Below are positions 1-9,022 of a stretch of DNA of 32,873 bases, one piece after another. The notes below the pieces were generated by a model that saw only the letters and a list, made by a program, of their open reading frames with translations, searched no databases and was not told the origin of the DNA. The position numbers and the translations under genes are program-made. Source of the DNA: Myxococcota bacterium (GTDB lineage: Bacteria > Myxococcota_A > Polyangia > Fen-1088); contig JAICYS010000032.1 of assembly GCA_025934105.1 (NCBI GenBank), forward strand, positions 1 to 32,873, given 5' to 3'. Every line of letters begins with the position of its first letter. The first letter of the stretch is position 1.

Positions 1-71
1 CGCCGGACGCTTCGTTGCTTCTCCTCACAATACCTACGGGTATTCCTCGTCGTCGCGCCTCGCGTCCAGCG
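1..71 (-). ncRNA. candidate structured RNA element, unnamed
   Basis: Read on the minus strand, bases 71-62 pair with 10-1 in a 10-bp stem. One pair is G:U on this strand and would be a C/A mismatch on the other, so transcription from the minus strand is favoured. Inside is a 17/18-nt purine-rich internal loop closed by a perfect 6-bp hairpin (AATACC, loop CGTA, GGTATT; plus positions 29-44). The element lies about 45 nt downstream of the stop of the EIIA gene, so it could be a 3' UTR element of the PTS operon or a leader for a gene beyond the left edge. I cannot match it to a named RNA family. No protein gene is visible in 1-115. Confidence 0.35.
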
Positions 72-115
72 CGGCTTGTCGGCCTCGGCGTTGACGCTAT
101 TTCGACGGCGGTGCA

Positions 116-580
116 CTAGTGCCGCTCTTCCCGCGAGAGGGTCAGCTTTCCCGTCAGCTCCGAACCGAGGCGGATCGATCGCTTGCCCACCTCTTTCAGG
201 ATCTCGGCGATCTCGATGGGCGGCAGGCCTTGCCGGTCGACGGTCGCTAGCTTGATCAGCATGGGCAGGTTCACGCCGCAGACGATCTCGATGGCGCGCG
301 TGCCGTCCAGCATGGCCAGCGAGGCCCGGAACGGCGACGAGCCGTGCACGTCTGCCAGGATGACCAGCCCGGCCCCCGCGTCGACGCGCGCGCAGGCGCC
401 CTCGATCCGGGAGACCTGCACCTCGAACGAATCCTCCAGCGTGACCGACACGGCCACCGCGCCGTCGATGGAACCGACCAGCCCCTGCGCTGCGGCCAGC
501 AGGCATTCGCCGCTGCCACCGTGCGTGACGATGACCAGGCCCACGCGCGGCGCGGAGGGGTTCTGTAGGCTGGTGGCCAT
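116..580 (-). CDS. PTS mannose-family EIIA component (ManX/AgaF-like)
   Basis: This is a 154-residue stand-alone EIIA domain of the mannose/fructose class. In this family a histidine takes phosphate from HPr. The expected site is visible as VTHGG with His20, followed by the conserved glycine-rich and Asp-containing segment ILADVHGSSPF around residues 74-84 and a VCGVNLPML segment near 100. No EIIB, EIIC or EIID domain is attached or adjacent, so sugar transport is unlikely and a regulatory phosphate-relay role is inferred. It is the last gene of the rpoN-hpf-ptsN-hprK-rapZ block, 25 nt after rapZ. In Proteobacteria this gene is commonly followed by ptsH and ptsI, which would lie beyond the left edge. 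Confidence 0.88.
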   Translation of the reverse strand: MATSLQNPSAPRVGLVIVTHGGSGECLLAAAQGLVGSIDGAVAVSVTLEDSFEVQVSRIEGACARVDAGAGLVILADVHGSSPFRASLAMLDGTRAIEIVCGVNLPMLIKLATVDRQGLPPIEIAEILKEVGKRSIRLGSELTGKLTLSREERH

Positions 581-605
581 CGGGAACTCGAAGTTTACCT
601 CTTTT

Positions 606-1457
606 TCACGCCGAGCCGCCGTGCTGGATGTCGCGGTGGCGGACCGAGATGGTGAACGGCCCGGTGAACCGGCGCGCCAGCTCCTTGGCGATGGTGACCG
701 AGCGGTGGCGGCCGCCCGTGCAGCCGATGGCCACCGTCGCGTACGACTTCCCCTCGCGCAGGAACCCCTGGATCGAGATGCGCAGGAACTTCTCGACCGC
801 CTCCAGGTAGCCCTTGGTGTCGGGAGCGTCCAGCACGAACCGCGCCACCGACTCGTCTTCGCCCGACAGCGCCGACAGCTGCGGCACGAAGAACGGGTTG
901 GGGAGAAACCGCACGTCCAGCACCAGGTCGGATTCGGCCGGAATGCCGTGCTTGAACCCGAAGGACAGGAAGGTCAGCGACAGCTCGCCCTCCCCGCGGC
1001 CGTAGCGTTCCTGAATGAGGGCCCGCAGGACGTGAACGGTCAGCGTCCCGGTGTCGACCAGGGCGTCAGCCTCCTGACGCAGCTCGGCCAGCGCCTGCCG
1101 CTCGGCGGCGATGCCGGCCCGGATGTCAGTGTCGGACAGCGGGTGGCGCCGCCGCGTCTCGGAGAAGCGCCGGATCAAGATCTCGTCGGAGGCTTCGAGG
1201 AACAGCACCTCGACGGTGTGCCCGGCCTTGCGCAGGTCGGCGAACAGCGAACGCGCGCCGGCCAGGAACGCGCCGCCCCGGGCGTCGAGACCCAGCGCCG
1301 CCCGGTCGATGTCGGTCCGCGCCCGGAACAGCTCGATGAACTGCGACACCAGCGGCAGCGGCAGGTTGTCGACCGCGTAAAACCCGAGGTCCTCCAGCGC
1401 GCGCAGCGCGGTGGACTTGCCGGCGCCCGAGACCCCGGTGACGACGACCAGCCTCAT
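606..1457 (-). CDS. rapZ: RapZ-family RNase adapter / nucleotide-binding protein
   Basis: This 283-residue protein has a Walker A motif GVSGAGKS at residues 8-15, a VDNLP segment shortly after it, and the C-terminal GCTGGRHRSV block typical of RapZ (YvcJ/YhbJ). In enterobacteria RapZ binds a glucosamine-6-phosphate signal and directs RNase E to the small RNA GlmZ. Outside them the role is less certain, though nucleotide hydrolysis is general. The start was chosen at the ATG that overlaps the hprK stop by four bases (ATGA), because the Walker A motif then falls at the usual place. A longer frame extends upstream but runs antiparallel through hprK coding sequence and is not credible. Position between hprK and the EIIA gene is the standard order. 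Confidence 0.93.
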   Translation of the reverse strand: MRLVVVTGVSGAGKSTALRALEDLGFYAVDNLPLPLVSQFIELFRARTDIDRAALGLDARGGAFLAGARSLFADLRKAGHTVEVLFLEASDEILIRRFSETRRRHPLSDTDIRAGIAAERQALAELRQEADALVDTGTLTVHVLRALIQERYGRGEGELSLTFLSFGFKHGIPAESDLVLDVRFLPNPFFVPQLSALSGEDESVARFVLDAPDTKGYLEAVEKFLRISIQGFLREGKSYATVAIGCTGGRHRSVTIAKELARRFTGPFTISVRHRDIQHGGSA

Positions 1458-2416
1458 TCGACGTCGTCCCGCCAGCGCCGCTCGCGCGCGTCCGCCAGCG
1501 CGCGATCGAGCCGCTCCTGGAATTCGCGCGCCGAGTGATGGCCGCGCACTTGCAGCAGCCGGTTGCGGGCCGCCACCTCGATGAGCGAGCTGACGTTGCG
1601 GCCGGGACTGACGGGAATTCGCAACAGCGGCACCTGCACCTCCAGGATCGGATAGACCATCTCGTCCAGGCCCAGGCGGTCGTGGCTCTCGCTCTGGTCC
1701 CAGCGAATCAGCTCCAGCACCAGCTCGATGCGCTTTTCGTCGCGGACGGCGGCGACGCCGAACATGTCTTTGATGTTGATGATGCCGAGGCCCCGGACTT
1801 CCATGTGGTGCTTGATCAGCTCCGAGGCCCAACCCACCAAAAGGTTTCCCGAGGTCCGGCGCACCTCGACCAGATCGTCGGCCACCAGGCGGTGGCCGCG
1901 CATGATGAGATCCAGCGCCGCCTCCGACTTGCCGATGCCGCTCTTGCCGAGCAGCAAGACGCCGATGCCGAGCACGTCCATCAGGACGGCGTGGATGCTG
2001 GCCGTGGGCGCCAGCTGCAGTTCCAGGTACTTTTGGATCTGCTCGATGGCGACCGAGGAGACCAGCGGCGTCCGCATCAGCGGGACGCCCAGCCGATCGG
2101 CCGTCTCCGACAGCAGCCGCGTCGGCTCGAGGTCCTTGGTGATCACCACGCAGGCCGGGTTCAGGCTGAAGAACGAGTGGACCGACTGGTACGCCTGCTC
2201 GGGCGACAGCGTCTCGAGGTAGGCGATCTCGGTCGCCCCCAGGATCTGCACGCGCTCGGGGTGCACCTGCCGCACGAAGCCGGCCAGCGCCAGGCCCGGC
2301 TTCTGGATGCGGTGAATCGTGATCTGGCGGGACAGTCCAGACTCGCCCGCCACCAGCGCGAGCCGCAGGCCCGACGCCTCGTCGAGCAGCGAGCGGACCG
2401 TCAGCGTGGGCGTCAC
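1454..2416 (-). CDS. hprK: HPr kinase/phosphorylase
   Basis: This is a 320-residue protein of full family length. It has the N-terminal HprK domain (about residues 1-130), a conserved His142, and a Walker A loop GKSGIGKSE at 157-165. A signature segment EVRGLGIINIKDMFG follows. The enzyme phosphorylates and dephosphorylates a serine of HPr, tying PTS state to energy supply. In Gram-negative regulatory PTS systems it sits beside rapZ and EIIA genes, as here. The start is GTG. It lies 28 nt after ptsN, and a TATTAT hexamer stands exactly 6 nt before the GTG, so an internal leaderless promoter is possible in addition to readthrough from rpoN. Confidence 0.95.
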   Translation of the reverse strand: MTPTLTVRSLLDEASGLRLALVAGESGLSRQITIHRIQKPGLALAGFVRQVHPERVQILGATEIAYLETLSPEQAYQSVHSFFSLNPACVVITKDLEPTRLLSETADRLGVPLMRTPLVSSVAIEQIQKYLELQLAPTASIHAVLMDVLGIGVLLLGKSGIGKSEAALDLIMRGHRLVADDLVEVRRTSGNLLVGWASELIKHHMEVRGLGIINIKDMFGVAAVRDEKRIELVLELIRWDQSESHDRLGLDEMVYPILEVQVPLLRIPVSPGRNVSSLIEVAARNRLLQVRGHHSAREFQERLDRALADARERRWRDDVE

Positions 2417-2422
2417 TCCCGG

Positions 2423-2428
2423 ATAATA
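2423..2428 (-). promoter_or_regulatory. possible -10 element (TATTAT) of a leaderless hprK transcript
   Basis: TATTAT lies on the minus strand with a 6-nt spacer (CCGGGA) to the GTG of hprK. No distinct -35 is evident. It belongs to a recurring pattern in the window (see findings). The purine-rich spacer directly abutting the start is too close to act as a normal Shine-Dalgarno. Confidence 0.35.
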
Positions 2429-2444
2429 CCCGAGCGGCGCAGCC

Positions 2445-2906
2445 TTAGTACTTCGCGTCTTCCTCGGCGATGACTCGGTACATCGCTTCGCTGTCGGGGG
2501 CGGCCAGGAGGCGCTGCCGGAACTCGGGGTCCCGGAACAGGCGCGAGAGGCGCGCCAGCGCCTTGAGGTGCACGCCCGTCGAGCTGGCCGGCGCCACCAG
2601 CATGAACACCAGGTGCGTCGGCTTGCCGTCGATCGATTCGAACTCGATCCCCTTGACCGCCCGGCCCAGGACGCCGACCAGGTGGCCGACCGAGTCCAGC
2701 TTGCCGTGCGGGATCGCGATGCCGTCGCCGATGGCGGTCGAGGCGAGCAGCTCGCGCTCCTCCAGGATCCGGCGCAGGGTCGGCGCGTCGACGCCCGGCA
2801 TGACGTGGGCCAGCCGGTCGGACAGCTCGGCCAGCACCGCCGGTTTGGTCGTGGCGCCCAGGTTCGCCACCACCGCCTCGGGCTGGAGAAAGTCGACGAC
2901 CCGCAT
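2445..2906 (-). CDS. ptsN: nitrogen-regulatory PTS EIIA (EIIA-Ntr)
   Basis: This 153-residue protein is a single PTS EIIA domain of the fructose/Ntr class. The phosphorylated histidine is His67 in the motif AIPHGK, preceded by EREllaSTAIGDG at about 50-62, and a LVAP segment lies near 102-105. EIIA-Ntr takes phosphate from the PtsP/NPr chain and acts by binding partners such as potassium transporters and kinases rather than by sugar uptake. It follows hpf by 21 nt and precedes hprK by 28 nt, so it is almost certainly cotranscribed. A weak GGGTGAG ribosome-binding site precedes the ATG. There is no attached GAF or membrane domain. Confidence 0.94.
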   Translation of the reverse strand: MRVVDFLQPEAVVANLGATTKPAVLAELSDRLAHVMPGVDAPTLRRILEERELLASTAIGDGIAIPHGKLDSVGHLVGVLGRAVKGIEFESIDGKPTHLVFMLVAPASSTGVHLKALARLSRLFRDPEFRQRLLAAPDSEAMYRVIAEEDAKY

Positions 2907-2927
2907 GTCTCACCCAGGGCCGCCGGT

Positions 2928-3566
2928 CTAGCGCGCCGGGGATCCTCCAGAGCTGCCGGGCGCCTTGCCGGTGGTGGTCGCGATGAGCTTGTAGTTCCCG
3001 TCGGGACGGCGATAAAGGACGGTCGTCGCCTCCGTGTCGGCGTCCGTGAAGACCAGGATCTCGTCGCCGAGCAGGTTCAGCTGCATGACCGCGTCCTCGA
3101 CCGTCATGGATCGGGCGGTCACGCGCTCATCTTTAATGATTCTGTAACCCGGGCTGGCGGCAGGCTCCGCGGGCGCCGAAGGGCTGGCGCTTTCGGGCGC
3201 GGTGGGCCGCGGCTCGATCTCGTCGGCCGGAATGACCAGCTCGCGCACGGTGGCCGCCGGCCCGCCGTGCGGCTTGTGGTCGCGGATCTTGTCCTTCCAG
3301 CGCCGGACTTGCCGCTCGATACGGGCGGTCGCCAGGTCGATGGAAGAGTACATGTCCTCGGTCGTCTCCTTGGCGTTGACGACCAGTCCGCTCGGCAGCG
3401 TGATGCTCAGGTCGACGCAGTGATGGAACCCGCGTTCGACCGAGAAGACGGCGTGCGCCGAGATCGGTCCCTTGAAGTACTTCCGGATCTTGTCGAGCTT
3501 GTCGGCCGTGTACTCTCGCACGGCCTGCGAACCATCCATGTGCCGAAACGTGGTCGAGAGCTGCAT
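2928..3566 (-). CDS. hpf: ribosome hibernation promoting factor, long form
   Basis: This 212-residue protein combines an N-terminal ribosome-binding S30AE domain (about residues 1-105, beginning MQLSTTFRHMDGS) with a C-terminal dimerisation domain (about 150-200, YRIIKDERVTARSMTVEDAV onward). A Pro/Ala-rich linker separates them, and the tail is short and Gly/Ser-rich. Long HPF occupies the decoding channel of resting 70S ribosomes and joins two of them into 100S dimers. An AGGAG ribosome-binding site stands about 7 nt before the ATG. The gene lies between rpoN (73 nt upstream) and ptsN, the common proteobacterial arrangement. The long form fits organisms other than enterobacteria, which carry a short HPF. 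Confidence 0.94.
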   Translation of the reverse strand: MQLSTTFRHMDGSQAVREYTADKLDKIRKYFKGPISAHAVFSVERGFHHCVDLSITLPSGLVVNAKETTEDMYSSIDLATARIERQVRRWKDKIRDHKPHGGPAATVRELVIPADEIEPRPTAPESASPSAPAEPAASPGYRIIKDERVTARSMTVEDAVMQLNLLGDEILVFTDADTEATTVLYRRPDGNYKLIATTTGKAPGSSGGSPAR

Positions 3567-3639
3567 CGGGCGCTCCTCTATCGCTGCGCCTTCTACCCCA
3601 TTTTCCCGTCGAGCGACAGGAATCAGAACGACGGATTTG

Positions 3640-5142
3640 TCAGAAAACCTGGCGGCGCTTCGAGCTGGAGAGGATGCGGAGCTGCTCGCGGTACTTGGCG
3701 ACCGTGCGCCGGGCGATCTCGATGTTCTGGTCCTTGAGGAGCTCGACGATCCGCTGGTCCGAGTGGGGGTTCTTGGGGCTCTCGGACAAGATGATTTGCT
3801 TGATCTTCAGCTTGACGGCCTCCGACGCCAGGTCGTCGCCGTCGGTGCGCGAAATGCCGGAATTGAAGAAGTATTTCAGCTCGTAGATTCCCTGCGGCGT
3901 GTGGACGTACTTGTTGGTCGTCACGCGCGAGACGGTCGATTCGTGCATGCCGATGTCCTCGGCGACGTCGCGCAGGATGAGAGGCTTGAGGTGCGCCGTG
4001 CCCTTGTCGAAGAACTCGCGCTGGAATTTGAGGATCGACTCGGTGACGCGCGTGATCGTGCGCTGGCGCTGCTGGATTGACCGGATCAGCCACTGGGCGC
4101 TGCGCAGCTTCTCCTGGATGTATTCACGCGCCTTGGGTCCACCGGCCAGCGCCGTGCGGTAGAAGTCCGAGATCTTCAGCTTGGGGAGGCCGTCGTCGTT
4201 GGCGACCACGAAGTACTTGTCGCCGACCTTGTGGACGTAGACGTCGGGCGTGATGTAGGTCGGCTCGTCGGAGGTGTACTGGCGGCCGGGCTTCGGGTCG
4301 AATCCCTTGACGACCTTGGCGGCCTCGTAGATCTCCTCGACCGGTTGGGCCAGATCCTTGGCGATGGCCTGGTAGTTCTTCTTTTCCAGGTTGGCGAGGT
4401 GCTTCTGGATGATGCCGACCACCACGTCGTCGTCGGCCCCGACGTGCCGGGCCTGGATCAGCAGGCACTCTTCCAGCGAGCGCGCCGCCACCCCGATCGG
4501 ATCGAACTCCTGAATCCGGTTCAGGACCGACTCCGCGACCTCCAGGCTGACGCTCGCCTCCTCGGCCAGATCCTCCAGAGGCTCTTCCAGGTAGCCGTCG
4601 GGCGTCAGGTTGCCGATGATCAGCATGCCGATCCCGTCTTCTTCCAGCGAAAACGGGCTCAGCTTCAGCTGCCACTCGAGGTGGTCGAACAGCGAGGTCC
4701 CGCGCGTCAGCGTCGACTCGAGCGACGGAAGATCCTCGTTGTTCGACTTGTACGACGGCATGGGCGCCGCCGCGGCCTGGTTGTCCAGGTAGCCTTCCCA
4801 GTCGAAGTCGTTGACCGCCTCGTTCGAGGTGGTGTCGGCCTTCACCTCGGCGGTGGTGCCGATCTTGTCGTCCCGCAGCTCGACGACCGGCGTCTCGGTC
4901 TCGCCCACGTGCTCGACGTCCGCGCCCGCGGCGTCCACGCCGGGCGCCGTCTCGGGCGTCTTGGCCAGCTCGGTCGAGGACTCGACCGAGTCCTCGAGGA
5001 TGGGATTTTCGAGCATCTCGTCCCGGACCATGTCGACCAGCTCGATCCGGGAGAGCTGCAGCAGCTTGATCGCCTGCTGCAGCTGCGGCGTCATCACCAG
5101 CTGCTGCTGCAGTTTCAGGTGCTGTTTGATCTCGATCGACAT
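3640..5142 (-). CDS. rpoN: RNA polymerase sigma-54 factor
   Basis: This is a full-length 500-residue sigma-54. Region I is the Gln/Leu-rich segment at residues 1-50 that contacts bacterial enhancer-binding proteins. An acidic linker follows (about 50-130, rich in Asp and Glu). The core-binding domain comes next, then a helix-turn-helix with the segment MHESTVSRV. The RpoN box ARRTVAKYRE lies at 477-486 and reads the -24 promoter element. Sigma-54 transcribes genes only with an activator ATPase, and Myxococcota carry many of these. A GAGGGT ribosome-binding site precedes the ATG. The lptB gene that often stands before rpoN is absent here. rpoN is the first gene of its operon, with its own promoter about 110 nt upstream. 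Confidence 0.96.
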   Translation of the reverse strand: MSIEIKQHLKLQQQLVMTPQLQQAIKLLQLSRIELVDMVRDEMLENPILEDSVESSTELAKTPETAPGVDAAGADVEHVGETETPVVELRDDKIGTTAEVKADTTSNEAVNDFDWEGYLDNQAAAAPMPSYKSNNEDLPSLESTLTRGTSLFDHLEWQLKLSPFSLEEDGIGMLIIGNLTPDGYLEEPLEDLAEEASVSLEVAESVLNRIQEFDPIGVAARSLEECLLIQARHVGADDDVVVGIIQKHLANLEKKNYQAIAKDLAQPVEEIYEAAKVVKGFDPKPGRQYTSDEPTYITPDVYVHKVGDKYFVVANDDGLPKLKISDFYRTALAGGPKAREYIQEKLRSAQWLIRSIQQRQRTITRVTESILKFQREFFDKGTAHLKPLILRDVAEDIGMHESTVSRVTTNKYVHTPQGIYELKYFFNSGISRTDGDDLASEAVKLKIKQIILSESPKNPHSDQRIVELLKDQNIEIARRTVAKYREQLRILSSSKRRQVF

Positions 5143-5173
5143 GCGGACCCTCGGAAGGCCCCAACCCCTTCGC

Positions 5174-5200
5174 GACGAGCTCGGCCGAGCAACGCTCGTC
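5174..5200 (-). other. stem-loop in the rpoN 5' untranslated region
   Basis: GACGAGC (5174-5180) and GCTCGTC (5194-5200) form a perfect 7-bp stem with a 13-nt loop, lying about 32 nt before the rpoN start and downstream of the proposed promoter. It could affect rpoN mRNA translation or stability. The sequence shows only the structure. Confidence 0.3.
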
Positions 5201-5249
5201 CTCCCTCACGCGATCGACCTGGGACCTGGCTGTGGCTCTATTCGTAGCA

Positions 5250-5277
5250 CTTATAGGTCGCCGCGGACAAGCGTCAA
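5250..5277 (-). promoter_or_regulatory. sigma-70-type promoter for the rpoN operon
   Basis: On the minus strand TTGACG (plus 5272-5277) is followed after 16 nt by TATAAG (plus 5250-5255). Both hexamers match the consensus at five of six positions. A start site near 5243 would give a leader of about 100 nt. This is the best conventional promoter seen in the window. Confidence 0.6.
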
Positions 5278-5315
5278 TACACGGGTGGCCCACTAATTGC
5301 ACACACCCTGGAGCA

Positions 5316-5333
5316 CAACGCCGCCCGGCGTTG
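5316..5333 (-). terminator. hairpin downstream of pyrG
   Basis: CAACGCC and GGCGTTG form a perfect 7-bp stem with a 4-nt loop, about 36 nt after the pyrG stop. There is no U-tract on the minus strand, so it may only be an RNA-stabilising hairpin or may need Rho. Confidence 0.3.
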
Positions 5334-5369
5334 CGTCGTAACGCTAACGAACGGGAATAGTTTTGGTTT

Positions 5370-7076
<1,707 letters not shown>

Positions 7077-7131
7077 TCAACGCGGCTGCTGCTTGACGCC
7101 GAGGAGAATGTCGTCTTCAACTCGGGCCGCT

Positions 7132-7160
7132 ATTCTTTCTGCCGGTGCGTGAGAAGTCAA
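7132..7160 (-). promoter_or_regulatory. possible promoter of pyrG
   Basis: On the minus strand TTGACT (plus 7155-7160), a 17-nt spacer and AAGAAT (plus 7132-7137) match sigma-70 consensus at five and four of six positions. It lies in the 127-nt divergent gap and would give a leader of about 75 nt before pyrG. Confidence 0.4.
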
Positions 7161-7179
7161 TCGGAACCGAACGCGATCC

Positions 7180-7566
7180 ATGGATGAACGAAGATCGAGC
7201 GCCGTCATCCTCGTGATCGAAGACGATGCGCGCATCGGCGGGCTGGTCGCGCAGGTGCTGCGCGAAGCCGGGCACGCGCCAGTGCTCGTGCGCGACGTCG
7301 ACGCAGCGCGCGCCTGGCGCGACGGCGCGGCCGCGCCCGACGCCGTGCTGAGCGACCTGATGGTGGCCGGGGCGACGGGCCCCGCGCAGCTCGCCGACGA
7401 GCTCGCGCGCATCTTCCCCGGGGTCCCGGTCGCGCTGATGACCGGCGTGCCGCGCAACCGCCGCGCGACCTTGGGCGTGGCGCACGATCGCATCTTGGAA
7501 AAGCCGTTCGAGCTGGACGCGTTGATTGACCTCGTGAACGGTATGCTGGCGGGCGGCGGGCACTGA
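7180..7566 (+). CDS. single-domain response regulator (receiver only)
   Basis: This 128-residue protein consists only of a CheY-like receiver domain. The acidic pocket is IEDD (Glu14-Asp16), the phospho-acceptor is Asp59 in AVLSDLMV, a Thr lies in LMTG, and the conserved Lys is in LEKPF. No output domain follows, so it probably works by phosphorylation-dependent protein binding or as a phosphate sink in a relay. No histidine kinase is adjacent, so the partner is unknown. Its TGA overlaps the ATG of ribF by one base (TGATG), implying coupled translation. This may be chance packing rather than a functional link. Confidence 0.87.
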   Translation: MDERRSSAVILVIEDDARIGGLVAQVLREAGHAPVLVRDVDAARAWRDGAAAPDAVLSDLMVAGATGPAQLADELARIFPGVPVALMTGVPRNRRATLGVAHDRILEKPFELDALIDLVNGMLAGGGH

Positions 7567-8528
7567 TGAAGGTCTTTCAAAGCGCCGCCGCGTTCGCGGC
7601 CGCCCGAGGCCGAGGCGCCCCGCCCAGCGCCGTCGCGATCGGCACGTTCGACGGCGTCCACCTGGGCCACCAGGCCCTGCTGGCCGAAGCCCGCCGCTGC
7701 GCGCGCGGCCAGGCACACTCCGTCGCGCTGACGTTCTATCCTCATCCGGCCCGGGTGCTGGCCCCCGCCAAGGCGCCGCCGTTGATCATGCCGCTCGAAC
7801 GCCGGCTGGCCTTGCTGGCGGATACCGGCATCGACGCGGCGGTCGTGCAGCCGTTCACGCAAGAGTTCTCGTCACTGTCGGCGGACGAGTTCATCGGCGA
7901 CGTGCTGGTGCGCGATCTGGGCGCGTCGTGCGCCGTGGTGGGTCCCGACTTCCACTTCGGACGCGGCCGCACCGGTGACGTGCAGCGGATGGAGACGCTC
8001 GGCCGCGAGCTGTCGATGTCCGTGTCGGTCATCGCCCCCGTCAACGTCGGAGACGAGAACCACGCTCAGCGCTGCTCGTCCACGCGCATCCGGCAGCTGG
8101 TCGAGGCCGGTGACGTCCGCGGCGCGCGCTGGCTGCTGGGCCGCCCGTTCGAAGTGGAAGGAACGGTCGTCCAGGGCGCCGCGCGCGGCCGGGCCATCGG
8201 GTTTCCCACCGCCAACCTGGCGCCCGAGACCGAGCTTCGCCCGGCGGTGGGAATTTACGCGGCGCGCGCCTTCATCCTGGATGGACCGAACGGCGGCACG
8301 ACGCACCCGGCTGCCGTGAGCATCGGACGCAACCCGACCTTCGAAGCGCAGGGTGCGCCCGTCAGCGTGGAAGCGTACCTGCTGGACTTTTCCGGCGACC
8401 TTTACGGCCGGCGGTTACGCATCGAGCTGTGGAACCGCCTGCGAGACGAACAGAAATTCGAATCCGTTGACGCGCTGATCGCACAAATTGCCGCAGACGT
8501 GGCCCGGGTCCGCGCGCTAATGTCCTGA
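7566..8528 (+). CDS. ribF: bifunctional riboflavin kinase / FAD synthetase
   Basis: This 320-residue enzyme converts riboflavin to FMN and then FAD. The N-terminal nucleotidyltransferase domain shows AIGTFDGVHLGHQALL (about residues 25-40) and VVGPDFHFGRGRTGD (about 124-138). The C-terminal kinase domain begins near SSTRIRQLVEAGDV and contains GRAIGFPTANL with the PTAN motif. Length and domain order are normal. It is translationally coupled to the preceding response regulator and is followed after one base by the small TPR-like gene, so all three are probably on one transcript. No FMN riboswitch is seen. Confidence 0.95.
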   Translation: MKVFQSAAAFAAARGRGAPPSAVAIGTFDGVHLGHQALLAEARRCARGQAHSVALTFYPHPARVLAPAKAPPLIMPLERRLALLADTGIDAAVVQPFTQEFSSLSADEFIGDVLVRDLGASCAVVGPDFHFGRGRTGDVQRMETLGRELSMSVSVIAPVNVGDENHAQRCSSTRIRQLVEAGDVRGARWLLGRPFEVEGTVVQGAARGRAIGFPTANLAPETELRPAVGIYAARAFILDGPNGGTTHPAAVSIGRNPTFEAQGAPVSVEAYLLDFSGDLYGRRLRIELWNRLRDEQKFESVDALIAQIAADVARVRALMS

Positions 8529-8529
8529 C

Positions 8530-8970
8530 GTGTTCGAGACCGAGACGATGGCGGAGCTGTGCGCCCGCCAGGGACTGCTCGATCAGGCGATCGACATTTT
8601 TCGCCGGCTGGCCGAGGTCGCGGGCGACCCGACCCAGCGCCTGCGCTACGAGACGCGCATCTCCGAGCTGGCGCGCGATCCGTCGTTGCAGGCGCTGGAG
8701 ACGCCGGGGCTTCGCGTGCGCCAGATCGACGGCGAGGTCGAGGTGGCCTGGCGGCTGCCCCCCGATCTGGCCACGCCGACGCTGCAGCTGCTGCTGTTGC
8801 GGCGCGGCCCGGCGGGCGTCGAGAACGACGCGCGCAGCCTGCCGCTGCCCGGTCCCCACGGGCGCATGACGTTTCCGGCCGGCGGGCTGGCCAGCGTGCG
8901 CGCCGCCGCCGGGCGGGTGCAGGACGGCTCGTTCGTTCCCCTGGTCCGCTTCCCCGACCACCTGGGCTGA
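8530..8970 (+). CDS. small TPR-like conserved protein, function unknown
   Basis: This is a 146-residue protein beginning with GTG one base after the ribF stop. An internal ATG at 8548 is the alternative start. The first 45 residues read as one helix-turn-helix repeat of TPR type (TMAELCARQGLLDQAIDIFRR then further helices), the kind often found singly in deltaproteobacterial proteins. The remaining 100 residues include a possible beta-rich stretch (GLRVRQIDGEVEVAWRLP and later strands) and have no motif I recognise. There is no signal peptide or membrane segment. The genomic position between ribF and dapA gives no clear role. Confidence 0.65.
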   Translation: MFETETMAELCARQGLLDQAIDIFRRLAEVAGDPTQRLRYETRISELARDPSLQALETPGLRVRQIDGEVEVAWRLPPDLATPTLQLLLLRRGPAGVENDARSLPLPGPHGRMTFPAGGLASVRAAAGRVQDGSFVPLVRFPDHLG

Positions 8971-9022
8971 TACGCGGCGCGTTCCACGCTCCACGCCGCG
9001 CGCGTCGTGATATACGACGCTG

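Noticed and set aside
183..1538. Long plus-strand open frame opposite the rapZ and EIIA genes, and similar long frames elsewhere
   Set aside because: They mirror high-GC coding sequence on the other strand, have Arg/Pro/Ala-rich low-information translations, and overlap genes with clear family motifs.
5171..5200. Second copy of the structured RNA motif in the rpoN leader (CGACGAG then GAGCAACG on the plus strand)
   Set aside because: Only short pieces match, no outer stem exists, and it is on the opposite strand relative to the gene.
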